From the NCBI GenBank assembly GCA_958450365.1, contig CAUEEP010000736.1, positions 4,026,001 through 4,090,000 on the forward strand: a DNA stretch of 64,000 nucleotides. Reading direction: 5' to 3'. Positions 1 through 11,959 of this stretch are shown here, piece by piece (within the stretch, counting starts at the first letter, position 1; each line of letters begins with the position of its first letter). A program made the position numbers and the translations under genes. The notes beneath the pieces are model-generated. The model saw only the letters and a list, made by a program, of their open reading frames with translations, did not search any database and was not told where the DNA came from. Source of the stretch: Mesorhabditis belari. Its lineage: Eukaryota; Nematoda; Chromadorea; Rhabditida; Rhabditidae.

Positions 1-27
1 GAGTGCAATCCTCTCGATTAATAATGT

Positions 28-120
28 GAAATCGGAAAGGGAATACGGTAGAAAATGGCTGATTATCTTGAAAAGTAACAGGAAGCCTGTTTGCTTATTA
101 CCGTACTCATTTTCTATCGA
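28..120. repeat. Short hairpin element, copy 1
   Basis: A unit of about 90 bp whose ends are inverted copies of each other: the left end reads GAAATCGGAAAGGGAATACGG and the right end reads its near complement (TACCGTACTCATTTTC). Two further copies lie at 542-634 and 24289-24370. The middle (CTTGAAAAG and neighbours) is shared too. No ORF. Probably a tiny non-autonomous foldback element. Confidence 0.6.
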
Positions 121-541
121 TATATAGAAAAATAAAACCTCCCTCACACTTTTGGTGGACCTGGAGGAAATGACCCTCAACACCAGAAACTACACGAAAA
201 TACAAGACTTTTTTGTTTTTGCACTTTTTATTTGGCTTAGCCGTTTTTTTTCTAAAATACTGCCCTTAAAAGTTAAAGAAAAAAAAATTAAAATCGAGGC
301 CTCACCGCGAGCAGTTATTAGCTCGTCCACCTCGAGGGCTAAAAACAGAGCTAAAAACATTTCTCTAAAGCCGCCACCAGTGTGAAGGGCTCGGGTTCGA
401 CTCTTGGCAGAGATTTTTGAATCTCTGGCGAGATTCAAAAATCGTGAACGACGCTTTTAAAAATTTTAATAGAAACACACCAACGTTGGGCTGGGTAATA
501 TGCCAAACCAACGTTGAGCCGCTCTTATCAGCTCGTAGTGT

Positions 542-634
542 GAAATAGAAAACGAAATACGGTAGAAAATGGCTGTTTATCTTGAAAAGCAACAGGGAAT
601 CTATTTGTTTATTACCGTACTCGTTTTCTATTTC
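542..634. repeat. Short hairpin element, copy 2
   Basis: This is the best preserved copy of the 93-bp hairpin. The left end GAAATAGAAAACGAAATACG and the right end CGTACTCGTTTTCTATTTC are near-perfect inverted repeats of about 22 bp. The stretch 121-541 between copies 1 and 2 holds no convincing gene, only a tRNA-B-box-like GGTTCGACTC near 397. Confidence 0.65.
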
Positions 635-745
635 GTTTTAATCAAGAAGAGCCTACTCTAGGCTTGAGCCTGCCGAGCCTCTCTTGATCTGAAATTTACT
701 CTCAATTCTCTGGAGTTAACTCCCTCTGGAGTAAGGAAGATGAAG

Positions 746-818
746 TGCATTGTGGTTTAATGGTTAGCACAGTTGTCCGGTAAGCGAAGGGTCGTGGGTT
801 CGAGTCCCGACGGTGGAC
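746..818 (+). tRNA. tRNA-like gene (Thr-GGT type), probably decayed
   Basis: The sequence folds as a cloverleaf with anticodon loop CCGGTAA (anticodon GGT, Thr; C instead of T at position 33), T loop TTCGAGT and a 5-nt variable loop. The acceptor stem (TGCATTG with CGGTGGA) has one mismatch and two wobbles, and the D stem is poor. The same loop and layout occur in the better copy at 55425-55354, so the two are homologous. Probably a tRNA pseudogene or tRNA-derived repeat; a covariance-model score would decide. Confidence 0.4.
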
Positions 819-1185
819 CAGTTTTTGATCTGCCCTAGTTCCAATTTTGGGGTCAGTCTTATTTATGCCTCATGAAATAACTTTATGACTCCAAGTTTTT
901 TGATAAATGCGGGTACTTTTTCGTTATGAGGACACAGATTACCATACATGCATTTACACTTTAAAAGTAGGACCACAAAGAACACTTCCTTTTAAGTTAT
1001 TTGGCTGAGTTTATAGTGCGACAAGAAGTTGGAGACTAGATCTTTTCTTTTCACTTATTTCAAGTGTTTACCCGCCTTAAAGTGTTTAAGCCCCTAGCAA
1101 ATTTTTTGCGAATTTACATATAACGTTTTTTAAAATACGAAAAATGGGTGCTCATAATGGAAATGAGGGAGCAAGGAATTTATGT

Positions 1186-2117
1186 ATAGGGTGACCAATA
1201 AGTATCCGGAAACTTTTGTTGCGAGAGATAATCAAGATGAGCTCGGACTTCAAGTGCTCACCGATCAAGCCAAGCAAAACCGAAAGGAGAAATGCACGAA
1301 ATTGCGAGCTTTTTTCAAGCTGCGGCGCATTGATGATGTTCTTTGGTCGGATCAGAAGATTTTCACCTTGGAAGTGGCTTTAAATTCACAAAATCATCGT
1401 CAACTTCTCAGTCTAACTCTCAAGAGCACTCGCAAACGAAAAGTCGCTACAAAAAGCCTGCTTCCAAAAATTTGATGGTTTGCGGTGGAATCAGTGCTTC
1501 GGGCAAGACCCAGTTGGTTTTTATCGATAAAAATGCAAACATCCCCGATCTCAACAGCCCGTTGGACTTACAGGGTGACCGATAAGTATCCGGAAATTTT
1601 TGTAGCGCGTTGTACTCTCTGCTTCTGATGTTTTGGATTTTATTTTTTTGTTTAACTTGTCGTGTTGTTCATTTTTTGATGATTTCTTGTTAATTTAGGT
1701 ATCATGAAGATCTCGGAAATCACTGTTTTCCAAGAGCTTGATGGTGTGCGGCGGGATCAGTGGAAGCGGTAAAACACCATTGGTGTTCATCGAAAAAAAA
1801 AACGTGAAAATTAACGCTCAAACATATTAAAAAGTGATTCTTGAGAAAGCTGTTCTTCCATGGAAACAAAAATACAAAAACTAATTTGGATGGTCTCAAG
1901 AAAGCTTAAGAAATGGGGTGATTTAGACGCCTTTTTTTTCGCCTACCCACACCGCACGGTCGCTTCTCTCTCGAAAAGGATTCAAGCTTGTATCGATGCC
2001 GATGATGGTCATTTTGGAAACTTTTTGTTATATAAATAAAGAAATTTACTTTGTTTATCTTTCTATACTCGATCTATCGATAGATACTTTTTCCGGATAC
2101 TTATCAGCCACTCTGTA
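1186..2117 (+). mobile_element. Composite mariner/maT-type transposon remnant
   Basis: Two copies of one left terminus, AGGGTGACCAATAAGTATCC (about 1188) and CAGGGTGACCGATAAGTATC (1571), precede a single right terminus (GGATACTTATCAGCCACTCT, ending near 2117). One fragment seems inserted in or fused to another. Transposase remnants are readable in broken frames: a GGISxSGKTxLVFI motif occurs twice (about 1480-1530 and 1745-1800), and the second is followed by a NAQTY motif shared with the mariner at 37172-37894. Stops and frameshifts make it inactive. Confidence 0.7.
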
Positions 2118-2125
2118 AATGTGCA

Positions 2126-2627
2126 TATGTCGTAGCCGATTATGAATGAGTGGATCTAGGAGCTTCCAACCATCAAGTATTTAGTATCATTCAACGCAGA
2201 ATCATTAATAATTATGTTAAATTTTTTAAACTAGAAAGATTGGATAAAAAGAAAAAAAATTATGGGGCTTCAAAGTTTTCTCTTGAACAAACAGTTTTTT
2301 TGCTCTAATTTTTTTCTTTTTATTCAATCTTTCTAATTTAAAAAATTTAACATAATTATTAATGATTCTGCGTTGAATGATACTAAATACTTGGTGGTTG
2401 GACGCTCCTAGACCCACTCATTCATAATCGGCTACGGGGGTCCCGCCGATTTTGAATGAAACGTTGTAGCGCCGGCAATTTTTAACCTAAACTCACAAAT
2501 TTGGTACCAATCGACGCAGAATTGAATTCGCTACAAGATGATATAATATTGTTCTCATACATTAAAGGGTTGCTCTACTAGAAAGATTTGCCAAAAAATT
2601 TCATTCATAATCGGCTACGACACATAT
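2126..2627. mobile_element. Palindromic foldback element with TATGTCGTAGCCG ends
   Basis: The left end TATGTCGTAGCCGATTATGA is answered by the inverted right end TCATAATCGGCTACGACACA. A large inner inverted repeat (about 2130-2265 against 2300-2440) includes CATTCAACGCAGAATCATTA. The element abuts the mariner remnant ending at 2117. A second family member with the same terminus is at 15760-16602. No coding capacity. Confidence 0.65.
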
Positions 2628-2703
2628 ATAGATCTGGGCCCTCATAATGGCGGAAGAGGGTACTTTTCCGTTATGTGAATTGGCCCCAATAACGGAAAAG
2701 TAA

Positions 2704-5700
2704 CTAAATGGGTTTTGGTTCTTGAACTTCAACAAAGCTAACCACAATTCCTGTAAAATTTGATTTTGTGATGTTGAAGCGCTCGTTTTCACCCAGAGAT
2801 TCAATGCGGTTATCATTTTTCTCATAATCATCATTTGAATCAAGAAAATCGATTTTCAGCTGTCCATTTCCAATCGAAATCACCTCGATCTCGACATTCA
2901 CTCGATAAGATTCTGAAAATTTTGAATTTTGGCTTTATTTTACTTTTTTTGAAGCTCACTACACGTGATCCGATACTCAATTGAATTGAAAGTCTTTTCA
3001 ATGGGAAACTCGAAGGGATTTTGATATCCGAGTGATTCCATCATTATTTGACCGGCACAGAGATCAATAGAGCGATTAAAAGACAAGAAATCTGAAAAAC
3101 AAGGAGTTTTATAAACAAAATGAGAACTGGGTCGAGAATTCGGTGAACAATCACAAGCAAATCGCGTTTTTCTTCATTTCTCAATTGGAAACCTTATTTT
3201 TCAAATAGAAAATAGTTGTAGAGAAGATTAAATCGAATCGAATAATATATAAATGACCGCGATTCTTGAAAACCAACTTCTCAAAAAGTGAACAATTTGA
3301 AACACACCTAAAGTTTGAACCAAAGATAGGCTTGGCGCACATCCACTCGGAATCAACACACTCACAAGTAAAGTCTCGACAAATTGTGGGATGAACGGGT
3401 CGAGATCACTGCAAAAACTTTGAAAATTGATATATTTAACGCTTTTTTATCCAATCCACTAGAAAATTAGCTTTTGAATGAGCTATTACATGTTCAGATC
3501 GGACCAGTTTAAGACCATCTCCCAAAAAATCGGCAAAAACTCTCTCCCTAGATCATAGATCATAGATCATTTGTCTGAATAGCTGTGCTTAGCTTAAAAG
3601 TCCTTGAGCACTCTCCGCTGCTACCTATTGTTGTCAATAAATTGCGTTAAAAATGACCAGCAAGCACATGAGCCATAAGTTTTAAAAACCGACAAATAAG
3701 TCTAAAATGGTCAAAGATCCTCTCTAAGTTACAAGAGCCGAGAATTCATCTAAATGAATTTTGAAACTATGCCATTCTTTTTTAGGACGAAAATTAAACG
3801 ATTTAATAAACGAAACCTAAAGAGCATCAGTTCGCGCTCTTTGTGGCACTCATTGTATAGTGGCGGGCCAGAGACGAGCCTGTACTCACATCTCGAGTTG
3901 TTGTGATCCTAGAAAGAATTTTGGCGTAAACAAATCAGTCATTGGGTTTACGACTTAACGCCTGCAAAAACTTACTCACCAATCTCAGTTTCTCTAATCG
4001 CTTCACACTCTGATGACTGTTCCAGGGAAAAGCGAATGAAATCCAGAAAGGGCGATCGAATGGAGGAACCTGGGCAATTACTCAAATACAAATCGGATTC
4101 CAAAAAAATGGAGGTATAGTATTTATTATATATAAAAGAGCAGTGTCTGTCCATCTGTACGCAACTTTCATCTCAAGAACGGGAGAAGCTAGAGCTCCAA
4201 AAATAACACCCTTATAGGTTTTCGGGATAGGGGAGTTCCCCGTTGAGATCAGATTTTTTAAAGGCAAAATTGAGTGGCACTACGCGCGTCGAATCCGGGT
4301 TGTGTAGGCCGTAGAGAAGCGTGAGAAGACTGCGCTACGGCGACAACCAGGAAAACCCGCCCTTAGGCGCGTTTTTCGGCTGGTTTCTACATGAAAATAT
4401 CCCCATTTACTCACTTTCATCGACAAGTGGGTAGTGTTGGGACTTCCTTTGGAGGTCACGAAATCGCTTGCGATCACAAACGAGTCCAATGGATCTAAAC
4501 ATATGATTAAGTCATCAATTTTTGTCTATTTGGGTGATTGAATGTTGTTTTGGTATTGTTTTTGCAATATTTGATGGGCAATCGGATCTTTACGGTTAAC
4601 GGCGGGGGGCAGCGATTATCGCCAAGGGCCAATTCTTTGACCAACTTGCAGCTCATTATTTAGCATCTTAAACTTGTCAGATCAGGAAGTTTTAATAAGA
4701 TTTAGATAGCTCAGAAGGTCAGCTTTCAGAAACTATTTGTTTTATCAAAAGGTTATTAACATAAACTTATATAAAATCGGGATGCAAGTTGGTCAAAAAC
4801 TTGGCTCCAAAAATAACCGTAAAGGTTCGGGCAACCACCTACCGTCAATCCATTTGATTGCTCTCACCGACACGGCACTCCCACGGATATTCTGAATGTT
4901 TCTCACACGAAACGCGACAAAACTTGCTTGGATGATCGTCTGACATGTGATGAACACCTTGTCGTCACTTCGAGACGAGTAACTAAAATTTGATTTTTCT
5001 ATTCTTTAAGTATTTTGTTCATTTCTCCACACCAAAGCCCACCAACCGGACTGTACAGTTCTCCAAATCTGGATACTGACCGTTTATCTGGATTGGCGAC
5101 GTTTTCGAGAGTTTTTTAGCCTAAATTTTGCAAGTTAGCTAGATGACAAATTTAGAGATTGACAAAAATAGGAAGCCGATCAAAACATCGTCGTGTATAA
5201 GCACAATAATGCACTTGCGGTTAAGTTTATTTGTGTTTCTTATTTTCATTCGATTTAGAAACAAATTAGCTATTTGCCGAATTTTTGGAGCCGCTTAGAA
5301 CAAATCTACGATGAGGAAATGCCAAAAACGAGGAATAGCTCAAGAAGAGATTAACTCAGCTTTTCTCGACACCAATTCGGTTTCAAGTGATCCCAAAGTG
5401 TGCAAAATGTAGATAATTTCATTCTGCATCCAATAAGAATAAGAAACACATAGAAACTTAACCGTAGAGAGAATATTTTTGCTGTGGCGCTGCTTGTACA
5501 CGGCGCTGTTTTGATCAGCTCTCCAAAAACATTCATTTATGGATGATGGCAAATTTAAGGCATCATACCTATTTTTTGGATACTTAGGTTTCGTTAAACC
5601 GTCTCAACACCGCCCAAATCTACTCTATACCTCATCATGAGAACAGGTTATCGGCAAATCGACCAGAAAACGACAATCCTCGTCCATTTTGCACCATTGA

Positions 5701-8700
5701 TGCCGTACACAGAGCGATGTGCCGTTCTCATTGTCGCCTGAAGTTATATTTTCAAAAGTTTGTAAATTGGCAAATTGTTTACTTACAAAGGAAGGTGAAC
5801 TGGCTGAGCTGGTTAAAGCTGTCAAAGGTCAATACTGGTTAATCCCATGTGACCTATACCATTCGACGCAGAATTTATACTGATTCTGACTATGTATCCC
5901 GTTTTTGCTAAATGGCAATCTGCCAGAAGTTATAACTTCTAAAGTTTTGTTAGGACTCTAATGCGACCATTTGGGTCTTAGCGTCCTCCTTGCGGACCCA
6001 ATTTGGTGCAACCCAATTTGGTGCAATGGCCGAGTGGTACAGCGTTCGTTTCCAGAGCGAGACCTCACAGGTTTGATCCTCATTTTAAAATTTCCTTTTG
6101 CTTTTTGCGTATAACTCCTGGCAGATTGTCATTTAGCAAAAACGAAATACATATTCGGAATCAGTATCAAATTCCGCGTCGAATAGTGGAAGTCGGATAG
6201 TATTTGACCGGCTCAACCAGTTGACCTTCCCTTGTTAGCTAGGTAAATGCCATGCCTATTTCAAATTGCCATTGTAAGTAAATTTATTTGAAAATTTCGA
6301 TGAATTTACTAACTGCTGTCCGTTCTTGCATACTGAACGTTGATTGCATGCAAAATGAAATGTGGTTGATCCTTGGTCAAATAAAACGATTTTGCGCAAA
6401 CAACATCATCGGGAAAAATATCCGGATCTCGTTTTGTTCTCAGCACAAAACCAAAGGAATCGTTCATCGGTTGTTTGGGGCGCCAAATTATCTAAAAATT
6501 AAACATTTTTTTGGTATTTGTGAATCTGTTGCACGCGGATTACCTAATTAGCATTTGTTTTGAAAATTTGCATTACATTAAATTCGCATTACATATAATA
6601 TGTGCAAATATGCATTTGAAATCTGCTAAAAGGTTTCAAATGGCTTTTAAAGGCTAAAAGGCTTTTAAATTGCGCCTTAGGCGACGCCCATGCCAGCCCG
6701 TGATAGTAGGAGTATGAAACAAACTAATTTTATTAGGTTGAGGAAGAAAAACCACGTGATGCGTCATTCCCAGACCACACTCTTGCAACTGGGGGACCGG
6801 AAGCTACTAAGTGTTAGAGGTGTTTCCGAACGTTTTTAGAAAATTCATTTCAAACAGTTTATTAGGTTGAGGAAAAAGTTCTGACTCAGCTGCGAAAAAC
6901 TCGATTTTTATCCATTTTTGCTGGTTTTTGCCGCTTATAGTGTTGTACCAACTGTTGTACCCTTGATCTTTGTATTCCAGATGAGTTTACAAGAAAAAGA
7001 GCTTCGAGTTTTGATCCGCTATTGCTGAAAATTTGAAGTTTAAAGTTCATTTGAAGAAGTTGAAGAAGCTTGCCAAGAGTTCTTTGTTTCGAAACCGAAG
7101 GAATGGTACTTCGATCAGATGCGAAAGCTTGCAGATCGATTGCAGAAAGTCGTAGGTAATAATGGGCTAGACTTTGAGGAATAAGTATTGTTATTTTTGT
7201 TATTAAAGTGCGCATAAAATTTGAATTTTTCACAGCTGAGTCAGGACTTTTTCCGACCAAAAACTATCTAGCCTTAATTTAATCAAGCAACAATATAATC
7301 TCCATCATTTTCATTACGACTTATAAAGTTTTCAAGCTTATTTGGAGTCAATCAGGAGTCAATCAGGAGCCAGGACTTTTTCCTCAACCTTGTATATGCA
7401 AATTTTCAAAACAATTTGCGTGCAACGGATTCACAAGTACCCATTTTTTATTTTTTAACATGAAAAGAACAATTTTATGTGCATGCTAGTTTGGCTAACG
7501 TTTATGGAAGATTCTGAATAATCATATCTATCTTATCATCTTTTAAGACCAATTATTTGTGTTAATTGACTTTTTTAAAAGCAACTAAAGTACAAATCCA
7601 TTAACTAAGGCGATAAAAAATTGCGAACAAGTTTGGAACAGTAGGCAAAAGGGCAAGAGCCAAAGTTCTACTATCTATATGGGCTTTTAAGTTTTACTTT
7701 TTTTTCAGTCAGTTAAAAAGTTTAGAGAACTTTAAAGTTACGAATCTGTATCAAATGATAACCAACCCACAAACAATCGAGCTTCCAGCGAATCTCTTCA
7801 TTTGTTGGTTCGGTAAAGCTAAAAACTTTTACCTTTTTTTAATTGAACTATCTACATTTTAAAGTGACCTAGCAATCCTGGTCACTCACCTAACATTTTG
7901 TGTGTAGTCTCCAACATTGCAAGTCTTTTCAGCACCTCGACTTCCCAGAAGTTGAAGTGTTCCACCATGCAGCTTGTCCACCCGAATGATTAGCATTCTC
8001 ATGCTTGATTCCTGAATTAAGAAGCATCCAATTCACGTCTTTTCTCGGGTTTGCCGGCCCTTAAGCCCTCGGCAAATTTGGTTCGAAGATTAGAAAAGTA
8101 TTATTCAACTCAAAACCATGGTTCTAAGCCTAGAGCGCCGAGACCTGAGCCTAGTGAAAAACAGTGCTCCACCTTTTGAAGGATAGTGCAAAATACTGCT
8201 CCAAAACGCTATTCGAGAAAAAACGGTATTTTCTATTCTGTGTATTTGCGTATTTGTGTACTTACAATCACAGCGCTAAACCTAGAGAGAAACCACTGTG
8301 CATCGGGAAACTGGGTGGGATCGTCGAGCTCCCACGGAAAGTTGAGCGATGTGGTCACTGTTGAATTGTCCAATTGGTCCGCGTATCCAATATTCAACAA
8401 TTCTTTGCCTAAAAGGCTTTCATTTTTTTACTCATTTTTATGGCAATCACCTGGCATTCCAGATTGAAAAACAAGGCAATAAGAGCAGGATTGACTCGAA
8501 AGAATCGAGGTTACTGAGGGCACGGGAAAACGCGTTTCTGTTAACGCTAAAATTAAAATTTCATGTTGTTCCTTAGCGCTAATTTGATTTCAAATAAATA
8601 AATTGTGTTTTTTACCCAATGTCCATCAAATGGTTGTCCACATTTTGGGCCAGCCCCGGAGCTGATCCAAAAAACATTGAGTAACGAGCTGAGTCTATGC

Positions 8701-11028
8701 ATGTGATGTCTTCCTATAATTACCATCTCTCAATCAAATAAAACATTTTGAAATTTTGTTTTTTTTTGAAAACTAACCTTCAAATTGTTGCACTGGGCCA
8801 CTAAGCGCGAGCCAGCCGATGGGTACATCATGACAAAGGGGCCGTCGAGGCTGCAGTTGAAAATTTTATCTAGCTAATCAACTTTATGCAACACTTCATT
8901 AAAGTAAAAATATTATTTGATCTACCGAGATAGGTCTCCATTCGTCACAACGATGCCCACATAGTCTTTTGGGATCAGCACCATCTCCGGAATATACGTC
9001 GAAAAGCTTGCTGGTACGACAAAAGCTTTTTGTGACTCTGAAAACTCGAACATATTGAGTCTTCAACTGATCTTGAATGGCTACTCCCGCCCAAGGAAAG
9101 TTAATGTTAAATTGGGCAGTTTTTCACGTCTTAAGTTTGATTTTTAACTTTTTAAAATCATTCTTTTAGAATGTAATGTTTTCTATTAAAAACAAAAAAA
9201 TATTTAGGATTGCTGTTAAATTTCAGAAAATACATGCAAAAGAAAAGAACGTAAGTGCTAAAATGCAATTGAACAGAACCTTTATATACTTTTTGCTCAA
9301 ATCTCCACGATTTACGATGGAGGGGAAAGCAAAAATCGCGTTTTTCTTCATTTCTCAGTTGGAAACCTTGTTTTTCATATAGGAAATAGTTGTAGAGGAG
9401 ACTAAAACGCATCGAATAATATATATTAGGTTGATGCAAAAGTCTTTTTCAATCTGGAATGCCAGGTGATTGCCATAAAAATGAGTAAAAAAATCAAAGC
9501 CTTTTAGGCAAAGAATTGTTGGATATTGTATACGCGGATCAATTGGACAATTCAACAGTGACCACATCGCTCAACTTTCCGTGGGAGCTCGACGATCCCA
9601 CCCAGTTTCCCGATGCACAGTGGTTTCTCTCTAGGTTTAGCGCTGTGATTGTAAGTGGTAAAGAGTATTGGTTTGCTGGGTTGATGCATAAGTCTTTTCG
9701 TTTTTTTCGTACTTCTGTTAAAAGTAACAAATTCACCAATTAATCTATAGTTTGCTCTATAAAAAAAGTGTTTTTTTTGTTCAATTTGCATCTTTTTAAA
9801 TGAATTTCGGTTCACTTTCAAGCAAATTCGAGAGTGAAAAACGCCTTTTTCGTAAAAATCTATAAAAAACTCTACGGAAAAATTGGCTGAATGAATTTCT
9901 CTGAAATTTTGGCGAAATATCAAACTTTTTTTTCTCTATCTTTTATCTATTGACACGAAGATAGGTTTTCTTTAGCTAAGGTGTCTAAACCGCATCATCG
10001 AGTTAGCCCTTTTTGACTACCCGACTTCATACTCTCAAGAAAATCCAGGCATTAAATATTTTTAAACCCGTTTTAATGTTATTTTGCAGAAAAATAATTG
10101 GTTTTTCTAATGAAATCAACCGTAGTTTAATTGGTGCATTTGTTGGCTTGAAACGGCAGACGAAAAAAAATGAAAAAGACTTTTGCATCAACCTAATAAA
10201 TGACCGCGGAAAGGCAACTTTTAAGCTTTGAAAGTCAACTTTTAAGCCGGCGTCCCCCTTTAAACCTCACCGTTTATCCATTTCGAAACACGAAACGATA
10301 GCGCATACTGTACATCGACGAATTCGGTGTGACCTTCTTTTGCCTCAACAATCACTGCTCGCTTTTGTTCGAGTCTCATTGAACACGGGTAAAGTTGTTT
10401 AATCAAATCGGATGTATAGGGCCTGTGATCAAATACGAAATTTGAAATCTTTATCAGAAAAATTAGCATACATCGGATTACCACAAAGCATCGTCGGCTC
10501 AATGCCATCGATGAGAAATGGCCACGAATCGAGGCAATAATCGGTGAAATTTCGAGCGATTTTTGATTTGTACTGAAATTTTTCAACGATTCTTTGAGTG
10601 TCTGTGAATCTTCTATAAATTCATTCACATTTTCAAACCCAACACTTATTTGAACATCATCCGGCTCATTCTGGCAATCTCTTTGAGTAAAATCCATGAG
10701 AAAATCGCATTCATCACAGCCGATTATTGTGATTTTCTAGAAAAAATTTGCTTTCTTTCTTTGAGCATTAAAAAATTTGTTTAACAAAAAGCTATAAGGA
10801 TAAATAAAAAGTTTATAATTATTACTTTTACAACTTTAAGTTTTATTAATCTTAAACACTTCAAATTCCACTTAAAATGCTCACTTTTGAACGTGCCAAT
10901 GTGGCCCCGTGAATTGCGAACGATGGATTTTTTGGATTCAATTCGAAAATCGTTTTCTCTGCGCCACAAAACTTTTCGCAGAAGAAGAAAATTAACAATA
11001 AACAAATAGACAAATATTTATAGGTCAT
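2704..11028 (-). CDS. Gene A: secreted CUB-like multi-domain protein, paralogue of gene B
   Basis: Multi-exon minus-strand gene. The start ATG at 11028 opens a signal peptide (hydrophobic residues about 7-17) followed by NPKNPSFAIHGATL. Exons I could place, 5' to 3': 11028-10885, about 10736 to 10482 (probably split by a small intron), about 10448 to 10271, 9037-8926, 8850-8778, 8713-8616, about 8404 to 8266, 8011-7890, about 7822 to 7770, 5737-5631, about 5570 to 5487, 4982-4868, 4494-4415, 4069-3980, 3408-3308, 3091-2960 and 2912-2704. The stop is at 2704-2706. Nearly all have GT..AG borders. Recognisable pieces are GCDECDFLMDFTQRDCQNEP, DITCIDSARYSMFFGSAPGL, LNFPWELDDPTQF, DRPFWISFAF, IPSGCAPSLS, MESLGYQNPFEF and VEIEVISIGNGQLKIDF. 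The last two, and the LNFPW plus IIRVDKLHGGTLQL pair, resemble successive strands of CUB domains. Every piece aligns in order with gene B. One exon equivalent to 36100-35947 was not found, and a few junction phases do not close by hand, so a pseudogene cannot be excluded. Function unknown; extracellular is inferred. Confidence 0.72.
3145..3270. repeat. Repeat unit with an empty insertion site
   Basis: The stretch with CGCGTTTTTCTTCATTTCTC, AATAGTTGTAGAGAAGATTA and ATCGAATAATATATAAATGA also occurs at about 9333-9425, continuing after 10197 with AATGACCGCG. The 771-bp element at 9426-10196 sits exactly inside the second copy. This copy therefore shows the target site before insertion, with TA as the duplicated target. 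Confidence 0.65.
4115..4392. mobile_element. Probable insertion inside a gene A intron
   Basis: This block between two gene A exons is less AT-rich than its surroundings (GTCTGTCCATCTGTACGCAA, then GGCACTACGCGCGTCGAATC and CCGCCCTTAGGCGCGTTTTT). It is unlike the neighbouring intron and has no ORF of note. The TATATAAAAG plus GTCTGTCC start is typical of dispersed eukaryotic repeats, but I cannot name the family and did not find its borders. Confidence 0.35.
5824..6230. mobile_element. Foldback element with a tRNA-like core
   Basis: Left arm 5824-5945 and right arm about 6105-6230 are inverted repeats of about 120 bp at 75-80% identity by eye (CATTCGACGCAGAATTTATA against the complement of AATTCCGCGTCGAATAG). 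The unpaired centre carries a tRNA-like sequence at about 6020-6085: TGGCCGAGTGGTACAGCG (A-box-like), loop TTCCAGA and GGTTTGATCC (B-box-like). The acceptor stem does not pair. It lies in a gene A intron. Confidence 0.6.
6240..6860. other. Intronic stretch of gene A without a clear feature
   Basis: AT-rich sequence in a large gene A intron. It contains a short segment (about 6700-6745) ending in TATTAGGTTGAGGAAGAAAA that resembles, inverted, the flank of the mariner remnant near 11838-11870. No convincing exon was found. A gene A exon equivalent to gene B 36100-35947 should lie between 5738 and 7770 but was not identified. Confidence 0.4.
6862..7393 (+). mobile_element. Mariner remnant, 3' part
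   Basis: The left end TTAGGTTGAGGAAAAAGTTC and the right end GGACTTTTTCCTCAACCT are inverted. A plus-strand reading near 7055-7185 gives a mariner-like C-terminus (CQEFFVSKPKEWYFDQMRKL, then LADRLQKVVGNNG), the region where mariner transposases end. An internal copy of the right end (CAGGACTTTTTCCGACC, about 7243) suggests a composite. It is a dead fragment in a gene A intron. A related copy lies inverted at about 11375-11838. Confidence 0.7.
9426..10196. mobile_element. MITE carrying a captured gene A exon
   Basis: The ends TTAGGTTGATGCAAAAGTCT and AGACTTTTGCATCAACCTAA are perfect inverted repeats flanked by TA. The right part (about 9681-10196) is itself a palindromic MITE starting GGGTTGATGCATAAGTCTTT. 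Positions about 9450-9655 are an inverted, nearly identical copy of 8262-8467, the exon of gene A encoding LNFPWELDDPTQF plus flanking intron. The element lies inside a gene A intron. The capture is host sequence, not transposon coding. Confidence 0.8.
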
Positions 11029-11374
11029 TTGACATAAACCATCAAATCTTCTTTAAAAATTGATTAGCTTCGTGTGCTCGAAAACTCTTCCAAAGTGTCG
11101 ATAATCTCCATATCAGTTGTCAGCTTTGCGAATTTTGAATTTCCGGACAAATAAGAGGAAAACCTTTTAGGTTTCGTTCAGGGTTACGTCATTTTTTTTA
11201 CGAAATCATATCTTTTTTGAGAAAAGAATGCAAAAAAAGCTTATTTGGGATTAAATTTTTTTTAGACGTTTTCAGCTGGTTAGTAGTCCTGGTATCGAAA
11301 AGTCTTGGTTAAAATAACCAATTTGTTTTTTGTTCTTTTTCTTTGTTGTTGCTTTGCTTTTTAAGCTTGAAAAC

Positions 11375-11838
11375 TTCATAAGTCATAAGGAAAATGATGG
11401 AGATTATATTGTTGATTGGTTAAATTAATATTAAAATTTTTAGATGGTTTTTGGTCGGAAAAAGTCCTGACTAAGCTGCGAAAAATTCAATTTTTATGCA
11501 CTTTAATAACAAAAATAACAATAATTATTCCTCAAAGTATAGCCCATTATTATCTAAGACTTTCTGCAATCGATCTGCAAGCTTTCGCATCTGGTCAAAG
11601 TACCACTCCTTCGGTTTCGAAACAAACAACTCTTGGAAAGCTTCTTCAACTTCTTCAAATCAACTTCAAAATTCAAATTTTCAGCAATAGCGGATCAAAA
11701 CTCGAAGCTCTTTTTCTTTTAAACACATCTGGAATATAAAGATCAAGATTCGTACAACACTATAAGCGCGACAAACCAGCAAAAATGCATAAAAATCGAA
11801 TTTTTCGCAGCTGAGTCAGAACTTTTTCCTCAACCTAA
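11375..11838 (-). mobile_element. Mariner remnant related to 6862-7393
   Basis: This is an inverted copy of the same family: CGGAAAAAGTCCTGACTAAG at about 11457 and TCAGAACTTTTTCCTCAACC at about 11815. The minus strand encodes the same C-terminal stretch in degraded form. It lies upstream of gene A and is not autonomous. Confidence 0.65.
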
Positions 11839-11959
11839 TTAAATTACTTTATTTCATACTCCCACTATAAAATATCAAAAAATGAAAGAAATCTATGGTG
11901 AAATGAAGATTTACGGACATGAAAAAGTGTCGGATATTTCATATATGACAACCTAATAA

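Noticed and set aside
388..410. B-box-like GGTTCGACTC
   Set aside because: No matching stems or A box at the proper distance.
9158..9382. Overlapping open frames on both strands
   Set aside because: The DNA is the repeat also present at 3145-3270; frames are not conserved between the copies.
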